Shown: positions 1-4,269 of the stretch, one piece after another
How the letters are laid out: the number at the start of each line of letters is the position of its first letter
How positions within the stretch are numbered: the stretch's first letter is position 1
From: Bifidobacteriaceae bacterium
GTDB taxonomy: Bacteria > Actinomycetota > Actinomycetes > Actinomycetales > WQXJ01
Direction of reading: 5' to 3'
Assembly (NCBI GenBank): GCA_031258055.1
Contig: JAIRNM010000191.1
Location: 1-5,533, forward strand
Length of the DNA stretch: 5,533 bases
Program-made: the position numbers and the translations under genes
The notes under the pieces: model-generated
The model's database searches: none
What the model was told of the DNA's origin: nothing
What the model saw: only the letters and a program-made list of their open reading frames with translations

Positions 1-59
1 ACCATAGTTGGGCGCGGAAGCGATGGCTCGGTGGCAGGCACTTCGGATTCGATAGACAT
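1..59 (-). CDS. Possible 5' end of a divergent gene, runs off the left edge
   Basis: On the minus strand an ATG at 59-57 opens a frame without stops to the window edge, giving 19 codons that begin MSIESEVPATEPSLPRP. The peptide is acidic and proline-rich and shows no signal or membrane segment, so a cytoplasmic start would be plausible. I see no convincing ribosome binding site in the 15 bases before the ATG. A 19-codon open frame can easily arise by chance in GC-rich DNA. If real, the gene is divergent from the pilin operon, and bases 60-389 would hold both control regions. No function can be given. Confidence 0.2.
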   Translation of the reverse strand, partial: MSIESEVPATEPSLPRPTM

Positions 60-110
60 GGTTCTAGCTTGGCCCTAGCCGCCGGTCCCGTCCACCCGCC
101 CTACTCTCCC

Positions 111-159
111 GTGCAAGGAATACGTCGATCTGCCTGGTAGAAGTGGGTATTCCTTGCAC
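111..159. repeat. Perfect 13-bp inverted repeat with a 23-base spacer
   Basis: GTGCAAGGAATAC at 111-123 is exactly complementary to GTATTCCTTGCAC at 147-159; the spacer is bases 124-146. A perfect 13-bp match this close is unlikely to be chance. Neither side is followed by a run of T (A on the opposite strand), so it is not a standard intrinsic terminator. The arm centres are 36 bases apart. It could be a paired operator read by a DNA-looping or multimeric regulator, a processed RNA hairpin, or the relic of a small inverted-repeat element. It lies between a possible divergent gene and the pilin operon. Confidence 0.75.
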
Positions 160-165
160 AAGCGA

Positions 166-180
166 TTTGCCTTTGGCAAA
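166..180. promoter_or_regulatory. Small palindrome, candidate operator overlapping the -35 region
   Basis: TTTGCC at 166-171 and GGCAAA at 175-180 form a perfect 6-bp dyad around a TTT centre. It covers the -35 hexamer of the best promoter candidate I can find upstream of the operon (167-172). A repressor bound here would block RNA polymerase. The dyad itself is visible; its role as an operator is inference. Confidence 0.35.
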
Positions 181-196
181 ACTGGTCGATTATTCT
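167..196 (+). promoter_or_regulatory. Candidate sigma-70-type promoter for the RCC1-pilin operon
   Basis: TTGCCT at 167-172 (four of six matches to TTGACA) and TATTCT at 191-196 (fits the TANNNT pattern) are separated by 18 bases. Transcription would start near 203 and leave an untranslated leader of roughly 185 bases before the ATG at 390. The match is modest. A second weak pair, TTGAAC at 196-201 with TTAATC at 219-224, was judged worse. No promoter is visible between the genes downstream, which fits one operon transcript. Confidence 0.3.
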
Positions 197-257
197 TGAA
201 CGGCCTTGAGTCGTGAGCTTAATCAGTCCGCGGGTCAAGGCATAAGGTCAGAGCCAC

Positions 258-362
258 ATGGCCCTTCTGCGCATTGGCGACCTCGCCCGCGAGAAGCCCT
301 CGAGGATTCTCGTCAATCTCTCTGACAGAGTGTCCAGGTGCCCGCGCACCTGGATTTCGTAA
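258..362 (+). CDS. Possible 34-aa leader peptide (weak)
   Basis: An ATG at 258 opens a 34-codon frame ending with TAA at 360-362, 27 bases before the ATG of the RCC1-like gene. The product, beginning MALLRIGDLAREKPSR, is basic and has no membrane segment. The only upstream purine run is AAGG at 244-247, ten bases from the ATG, which is a poor ribosome site. The frame covers the hairpins of the leader, so its translation could influence their folding. It resembles no leader peptide I know and may be chance. Confidence 0.12.
   Translation: MALLRIGDLAREKPSRILVNLSDRVSRCPRTWIS
290..312 (+). repeat. Leader hairpin CGAGAA / TTCTCG
   Basis: CGAGAA at 290-295 pairs exactly with TTCTCG at 307-312 across an 11-base loop that contains the palindrome CTCGAG. 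In RNA this would be a short stem in the leader of the operon. CGAG at 301-304 can also pair with CTCG at 309-312, so alternative folds exist. Confidence 0.35.
320..334 (+). repeat. Overlapping short dyads CTCTG-A-CAGAG and GACA-GAG-TGTC
   Basis: CTCTG at 320-324 is complementary to CAGAG at 326-330, and GACA at 324-327 is complementary to TGTC at 331-334. The two dyads share bases and cannot both form in one RNA. They also overlap the first bases of the larger hairpin at 333-354. As DNA, the 11-base dyad could be a protein-binding site. Both are short enough to be chance. Confidence 0.3.
333..354 (+). repeat. GC-rich hairpin just upstream of the RCC1-like gene
   Basis: TCCAGGTGC at 333-341 pairs perfectly over nine bases with GCACCTGGA at 346-354, with a CCGC loop. 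It is the strongest local stem in the leader. Only the short stretch TTTCGT follows, so it lacks the T-run of an efficient intrinsic terminator. It ends 24 bases before the ribosome binding site at 378-384, so it could attenuate transcription, stabilise the mRNA end or tune translation. The structure is seen in the sequence; a role is inferred. Confidence 0.5.
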
Positions 363-377
363 CGGGATGTGGACACC

Positions 378-384
378 AGAGAGG
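378..384 (+). promoter_or_regulatory. Ribosome binding site deciding the start of the RCC1-like gene
   Basis: AGAGAGG lies five bases before the ATG at 390. It supports that ATG over the in-frame GTG at 369, which has no purine-rich site at the right distance. Confidence 0.6.
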
Positions 385-389
385 CCAGA

Positions 390-2156
390 ATGCAGGGCAT
401 CGGGGGGAAAGCTAGTCGGCGCGCGCCGAAAGGGCGCCGACTCTGGGCAATGGGAGCGCTCGCGGTCGCACTCGCCCTGGCGGCGACCAGCGGCACCGAT
501 TTGGGTCTTGACCCGGCCCACGGCATCGGAACCACCAACGACTCGCAAGCGCGGCGACTGCCGCAAACCAGGCAGCCGCTGGCCGTGCCAGCCGTTCTGA
601 ACAAGCCGGGCGGGGTCGAAGTCGAATCGCGTAAAGACTTCCGCTCGGTCGACACGGGGGTGGGCGTTTTTAATAGCACCGCCTACATTTGGGGCTACGC
701 CTGGGACGGGATCTCCGGCGACCAGTATGGCGAGGCTGAGCTGACCGCTTTCCCGCCCGCGCCAGTCGAGAACCTGCCCCAAGGCATCATCATCGACGTC
801 GCGTCCGGCATCTACAACTTCAACGCCCTCGACGTCGCGGGCTGCGTCTGGGGATGGGGCGTTTACGGCTGGCATGACGGCTCCGGCAACCGGTACCGTT
901 CCTATCCGCCCATCAAGATACGAATCGGAGGCGAAGCCAAAGACACATCGAAACCGCTCCTTTGCAACGCGCAAACCATTTCCCGCACCGAAAAGGCTGG
1001 CGCCGCGATCACCACCGACGGCATGGTCTATTCCTGGGGCATCTCCGGCATGGGCGGCCCAGGCCCCGACAACGCCACGAACAAAGTCGGCGCCAAGCTA
1101 GTGTCCGGCCTGCCGGACCCATCGGTCGAGGGCAACCGCCCGGTCGCGCTTGAAGGCGGTTACGGCACGTTCTGGGTCATCCTGGAGAACGGCGAGGTCT
1201 GGTACTTCGGGCACGATGAATTCTTGGCGGCGTACCACCACGAACGGCCCGAAGGCGATGAGAACGGCAAGCTTTCCGGCGGTCGCACCACCGCCCAGGT
1301 GGACGCTGGACAGCCCCAGGTGGCGATGCCGTCGCAAGGCCTTTCGCCCTGGTTCAGGGCCAACAGCCCAGACGAATACATTGTCCAAATCCATTCTGGG
1401 ATCGCCTTCGGCGCCGCCTTGCTTTCGACCGGCCGGGTTCTGAGCTGGGGGAAGACCCAGCATTTCGGGGCGCTCGGGCGCCAGTGCAACCAGGGCAACA
1501 CCGCCCAGAAGGAAGCTTGCGCGCGCAGACCCGGGCTGGTTGACTTCGGCAGCCGCAACCCCAAGATCATCTCAATCTCCTGTGCTTTCACGGCCACGGG
1601 AGCGCTGGCTGAAGACGGTGTCTTCTACGGCTGGGGAAAACCGGAGCGGAGCTACGAGAACCTTCCCGACATCCGTTCGGTCAGCCACAACCCGGGTCAT
1701 CTGGGCGCGGCGCAACTGAGACAGGTGTCTTCATTCGGCGGCGCTGGCTCGGTCGTGGAGATAGCCAGCCATGTTGTCAGCTTCCAGTCTGGCCAGGGCT
1801 ACTTCTTGTGGCAATTGGAGAACGGCCAGTATTGGGGCCGGGGCTACAACTCGAAGGGCCAGCTTGGAAACAAAGCCGGCAATTACGGCGTGCCAGGAGG
1901 CTTCAACGAGACCCTCCAGCGCGCTGTTTGGTTCACCAAGTCGTACTACCACAACTGCTGGTCGGTAAACCAGGCCAGTCCGGGCTACGGCAACGCCTCG
2001 AAATGGCCGGGCGATCAGATTTTGATGGGATCGGGGTCTTCCACCTACGACTGGAAGTCTTATGCCTGCACGGATTTGAACGAGAAAGACGCCGCTGGCA
2101 AGTGGACTAGACGGTTCACCCTTGATGAATGCGTGGCCGGAAAGTGCGGTTTATAA
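390..2156 (+). CDS. Secreted RCC1-like seven-repeat beta-propeller protein
   Basis: The 588-residue product starts with a basic segment (KASRRAPKGRR) and a hydrophobic stretch at about residues 19-35 (WAMGALAVALALAATSG), a Sec-type signal or membrane anchor. An open propeller follows with seven spaced aromatic-Trp-Gly motifs: YIWGY (99-103), CVWGWGVYGW (152-161), GMVYSWGISG (211-220), GEVWYFGHD (268-276), GRVLSWGKTQHFGALGR (348-364), GVFYGWGKP (410-418) and GQYWGRGYNSKGQLGN (479-494). The fifth and seventh match the RCC1 repeat pattern best, and seven repeats fit the seven blades of that fold. Nine cysteines lie after the signal, four of them in the last 70 residues, suggesting disulfides outside the cell. 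There is no LPXTG anchor and no type III prepilin signal. It heads the prepilin operon, so it may be a pilus tip or surface-binding protein, like the PilY1 propeller in Gram-negative clusters; that role is inferred. The ATG at 390 is preferred; the GTG at 369 would add seven residues. Confidence 0.85.
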   Translation: MQGIGGKASRRAPKGRRLWAMGALAVALALAATSGTDLGLDPAHGIGTTNDSQARRLPQTRQPLAVPAVLNKPGGVEVESRKDFRSVDTGVGVFNSTAYIWGYAWDGISGDQYGEAELTAFPPAPVENLPQGIIIDVASGIYNFNALDVAGCVWGWGVYGWHDGSGNRYRSYPPIKIRIGGEAKDTSKPLLCNAQTISRTEKAGAAITTDGMVYSWGISGMGGPGPDNATNKVGAKLVSGLPDPSVEGNRPVALEGGYGTFWVILENGEVWYFGHDEFLAAYHHERPEGDENGKLSGGRTTAQVDAGQPQVAMPSQGLSPWFRANSPDEYIVQIHSGIAFGAALLSTGRVLSWGKTQHFGALGRQCNQGNTAQKEACARRPGLVDFGSRNPKIISISCAFTATGALAEDGVFYGWGKPERSYENLPDIRSVSHNPGHLGAAQLRQVSSFGGAGSVVEIASHVVSFQSGQGYFLWQLENGQYWGRGYNSKGQLGNKAGNYGVPGGFNETLQRAVWFTKSYYHNCWSVNQASPGYGNASKWPGDQILMGSGSSTYDWKSYACTDLNEKDAAGKWTRRFTLDECVAGKCGL

Positions 2157-2198
2157 AACATGCGCGATATGGTCTGTTTGAGGAGCGATTCCGCCCTT

Positions 2199-2203
2199 GG
2201 AGA
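2199..2203 (+). promoter_or_regulatory. Ribosome binding site deciding the start of the PilV-like gene
   Basis: GGAGA lies four bases before the ATG at 2208. The earlier in-frame ATGs at 2160 and 2169 have no purine-rich site in front of them. Confidence 0.5.
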
Positions 2204-2207
2204 CGCG

Positions 2208-3368
2208 ATGCGAGCTTGGCCTCTCCCAGCGAAAACGGAGCGGCCCAGCGATGTCGGGTCGCCTCGGAGCGGGTCGCCTCGCAGCGGGTCGCCTCGCAGT
2301 CTCTTAGTTGCCAGTGACCGGGGGGCGACTCTGGTCGAGGTTGTTATCTCAATTGTGCTGATCAGCGTGTTTACGGTGGCGCTGGGATTGGTCGTGACCA
2401 CTGGCACTGCCGCCAGCGCCGATAACCGCGCCCGTGTGTCAGCTTCGGGCCTGGCTGAACGCGAATTGGACATGGCGACTGCATTATTGGGTGCGTCACC
2501 TGATGCCGCTCAGAGCTTGCGCGGTGAAGAGGTCAACCCGAATCTGCCAGCGGAGATGACCTATTCGTACACGCATCCGGGCGGCACCGACCCGGACCCG
2601 GATTTCCCTTTCAAAGTTGACGGTGAGGCTTACCGGGTGCTGCGGACCGTCGAACCGCGCACCAACGCAGCGGGCGGGAGTTGTCTGAGCGTCGGTTCGG
2701 TGGTCGGCGACCTCGGGGACTTGGTGACAGTGACCGTCACTTGGGCTTCGATGAGCGCTGGGACGGCCAGTCATGTGATCGCCGAATACGTGCCTCGGCA
2801 CCGGGACGCTTCGACGGCATCGGACCCGGATAGGGCCATTGTGGCGGTCGAAGTCGCCGGTCAACCCCTTGACGGCGTGACGGCACGGGCCGGTGTCAGC
2901 GTGCGGGTCGCGGGCAACGGCGCGCCGCCCGTTGCCCAGACGACCGATCATCGGGGCTGCGCCGCTTTCGAGGTGATGCCGGCGGCGGTCGGCAGCGACT
3001 ATGAGATCACTCTGTTGGGCGGTCATGGTGCCGCTTATGTGGACCTCTTGGGCCAATCGCAGCCAGTCAAACAGATCAGTGAGGTAGTCGCGGGGGGCGC
3101 CTTCCTGGTGAAGTTCACCGACTATGACAAGGCGGCCCAGTTGACGGTTACCGTGCTCAACGTCAACCCTTCGATCCACCATGTCTTCTTAGAACCGATG
3201 TTCGCCGGCGGTGGCGACACAATTCAGCAGCCGGTGAAGGGCTCCGCTGCGGCCTTCACAAACTTGTATCCCGGTTCCTATGTGGTGCGGGCTGGCCTCG
3301 CGGAGCCGGTCGCAGTGGCGCTAGCACCGGGCGAGAACCGCACCGACCTGAAAGTGGTGATCCCATGA
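2208..3368 (+). CDS. PilV-like type IV prepilin with C-terminal beta-sandwich domains
   Basis: The 386-residue product (402 if it starts at the ATG at 2160) carries a class III prepilin signal. A long basic leader ends RG (Gly39), followed by ATLVEVVISIVLISVF with Glu at mature position 5, the residue used in pilin assembly, and a membrane helix to about residue 66. Prepilin peptidase would cut after Gly39 and methylate the new N terminus. A short PilV-like region follows (about 70-195; VTVTVTWAS is a typical strand ending). Then come two probable prealbumin- or carboxypeptidase-regulatory-like beta-sandwich domains: about 210-275, with the TTDHRGCAAFEVMPA turn, and about 310-386, with FTNLYPGSYVVRAG. 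This tail makes it much longer than the roughly 180-residue PilV of Pseudomonas. The leader contains a threefold GSPRS repeat. It lies 51 bases after the RCC1-like gene and overlaps the next by four, so it is probably co-transcribed and translationally coupled. Assignment as a prepilin is firm; the PilV label rests on order and layout. Confidence 0.85.
   Translation: MRAWPLPAKTERPSDVGSPRSGSPRSGSPRSLLVASDRGATLVEVVISIVLISVFTVALGLVVTTGTAASADNRARVSASGLAERELDMATALLGASPDAAQSLRGEEVNPNLPAEMTYSYTHPGGTDPDPDFPFKVDGEAYRVLRTVEPRTNAAGGSCLSVGSVVGDLGDLVTVTVTWASMSAGTASHVIAEYVPRHRDASTASDPDRAIVAVEVAGQPLDGVTARAGVSVRVAGNGAPPVAQTTDHRGCAAFEVMPAAVGSDYEITLLGGHGAAYVDLLGQSQPVKQISEVVAGGAFLVKFTDYDKAAQLTVTVLNVNPSIHHVFLEPMFAGGGDTIQQPVKGSAAAFTNLYPGSYVVRAGLAEPVAVALAPGENRTDLKVVIP
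2256..2300 (+). repeat. Three tandem 15-bp units encoding GSPRS
   Basis: Units at 2256-2270, 2271-2285 and 2286-2300 share GGGTCGCCTCGCAGC with one change in the first (GGAGC at the end) and one in the third (AGT). The array is in frame and encodes (GSPRS)x3 in the cytoplasmic leader of the PilV-like prepilin, so gain or loss of units would keep the reading frame. The near identity at third codon positions points to recent duplication by slippage rather than protein-level selection alone. Confidence 0.9.
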
Positions 3369-4099
3369 GGCAGCATTGGCGGTGTTTTTGGTCGAGCGCA
3401 GGTGGACGCGAGCGAGGGATGACTCTGACCGAGTTGATAACGGTGATCGCGATCAGTTCAATCACCATGGCCATGGTCACAACGGTGTTGCTGTCAGTGG
3501 CGAAACACGATGGCCGGAATCTGGTGCGCCAGCAGCGGACGGACCAGATCAGACAGGTGGGCTTCTGGGTGGGCGATGCCCTCGCTTACGCCTCCGCCCG
3601 CGACCCAGAAGCGGATGCGGATTCCGGGGCGGCGGTATTGGCGGAGGCGGCCCCGCACAAGATCACGTTCAATTCGGCCTTGCCGATTGACGGTGTGACC
3701 GATTCCGGTGTCTTGAGCGCCGTCACTTTGACTCTGGGGGAGAAATGCTGGACCGGTGAACCAGATGATGAACACGGCCTCCTGCGCCGCTGCGTTCACG
3801 CGCCCGCCGCTGATGCTTTCGGCGCCGCCCAGCCGATGTGCGAATTCGGCTCGCCTGACTGTGCTGATGTGTTCGATGATCTCATCCTGGCGCGGGACGT
3901 CAAACACGAAGACCCAATCTTCACCTACTTCTTCGATCCCGCTTCGGGCGAGCCGCCCTGTCATTCGGTGCCTCCTGGTCAGCTCGCCAACATTGTGGCG
4001 GTTGAGCTCAGAGTCACTATCAGCGGCGATGAACCAGGCGACCGGGCCGAAGCGACAGTGTTCAAACGTTATTCCATCTCGAAGTGGAGGAAACTGTGA
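3365..4099 (+). CDS. PilW/ComGF-like type IV prepilin
   Basis: The 244-residue product has a leader of 18 residues ending in RERG, then MTLTELITVIAISSITMAMV, with Glu at mature position 5. This is a textbook class III signal, cut after Gly18 by prepilin peptidase, followed by a membrane helix to about residue 45. The remainder (QQRTDQIRQVGFWVGDALAYA, then a mostly beta region ending AVELRVTISG and FKRYSISKW) resembles PilW/ComGF minor pilins in layout. After the helix there are five cysteines (128, 143, 159, 166, 199), consistent with disulfides outside the membrane. The start overlaps the stop of the PilV-like gene as ATGA, and the upstream bases hold no strong ribosome site, so translation is probably coupled. 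The stop overlaps the next start by one base (TGATG). It likely forms part of the minor-pilin complex with its neighbours. Prepilin identity is firm; the PilW name rests on position. Confidence 0.85.
   Translation: MRQHWRCFWSSAGGRERGMTLTELITVIAISSITMAMVTTVLLSVAKHDGRNLVRQQRTDQIRQVGFWVGDALAYASARDPEADADSGAAVLAEAAPHKITFNSALPIDGVTDSGVLSAVTLTLGEKCWTGEPDDEHGLLRRCVHAPAADAFGAAQPMCEFGSPDCADVFDDLILARDVKHEDPIFTYFFDPASGEPPCHSVPPGQLANIVAVELRVTISGDEPGDRAEATVFKRYSISKWRKL
3442..3477. repeat. Two perfect palindromes inside the PilW-like signal sequence
   Basis: TGATCGCGATCA at 3444-3455 and ACCATGGCCATGGT at 3464-3477 are both perfect palindromes, and GGTGAT at 3442-3447 can pair with ATCACC at 3461-3466. They sit in codons for the hydrophobic helix. 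They may be chance products of codons for V, I, A, M and T, or affect local mRNA folding. Confidence 0.4.
4086..4090 (+). promoter_or_regulatory. Strong ribosome binding site for the PilX-like gene
   Basis: GGAGG at 4086-4090, inside the last codons of the PilW-like gene, lies eight bases before the ATG at 4099 and selects that start. The in-frame GTG at 4084 overlaps this site and is unlikely. Confidence 0.7.
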
Positions 4100-4269
4100 T
4101 GCACCGGACGTTGGCCGACCGCAGCCGGACTAGCTCCAGTGCCGGTGGACACTCTGCCCGGGACGCGGGCATCACCATGGTCGTGGTGCTCGTGTGCTTC
4201 ACCTTGGCGCTGTTGGTGGTGCTGGGGTCGTTGGCCTATTTGACGGCATCGACAGTATTCGCGGCATGA
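4099..4269 (+). pseudogene. PilX-like protein, 5' fragment (signal and membrane helix) before a frameshift
   Basis: As written the frame encodes 56 residues and stops at TGA 4267-4269. It has a leader of 24 residues ending RDAG, then ITMVVVLVCFTLALLVVLGS and a helix running to YLTAST. The mature part lacks Glu at position 5, as is usual for PilX/GspK-type components, which are thought to sit first at the fibre tip. The sequence continues convincingly in the +1 frame from about 4262 (RHEQDSERALAAARSGL, a typical post-helix segment), so this is the front of a larger gene. The shift lies between 4244, just after an upstream stop in the second frame, and 4266; dropping one base there would restore the protein. 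The start is well supported by GGAGG at 4086-4090. It could also be a genuine short membrane peptide, but the downstream match makes that unlikely. Confidence 0.75.

Larger units (their letters stand above)
60..389. other. Long intergenic / leader region upstream of the pilin operon
   Basis: This stretch of about 330 bases has no convincing long gene on either strand. Long minus-strand frames enter it, but they are continuations of shadows of the RCC1-like gene. It is less GC-rich than the genes between about 140 and 250, as expected for a promoter region. It holds several inverted repeats, listed separately at 111-159, 166-180, 290-312, 320-334 and 333-354. It also has one possible promoter and a 34-codon frame at 258-362. 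The concentration of dyads suggests regulatory DNA and/or a structured 5' untranslated mRNA for the operon starting at 390. Confidence 0.6.

Noticed and set aside
111..180. Intrinsic terminator of an upstream gene
   Set aside because: Neither the 13-bp inverted repeat nor the small dyad is followed by a T-run on either strand.
369..389. GTG at 369 as the start of the RCC1-like gene
   Set aside because: No ribosome site precedes it, while the ATG at 390 has AGAGAGG five bases upstream and gives a normal signal sequence.
219..974. Long minus-strand open frames at 219-974 and 248-679
   Set aside because: They lie opposite the start of the RCC1-like gene, have no recognisable domains or ribosome sites, and are explained by GC-rich codon structure on the plus strand.
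1098..1597. Minus-strand frames at 1098-1463 and 1160-1597
   Set aside because: They are antisense to RCC1-like repeats with clear motifs on the plus strand; their translations are low in recognisable structure and look like shadows.
2160..2207. ATG at 2160 as the start of the PilV-like gene
   Set aside because: It has no purine-rich site upstream and would lengthen an already long leader; the ATG at 2208 has GGAGA at a good distance. It remains an alternative, as it lies three bases after the previous stop.
2256..2300. CRISPR-like array
   Set aside because: The three 15-bp units are directly adjacent without spacers and are in frame within a coding region, so this is a coding microsatellite.
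2496..3182. 228-codon minus-strand frame
   Set aside because: It is antisense to the PilV-like prepilin; its Arg- and His-rich composition and lack of motifs indicate a shadow frame.
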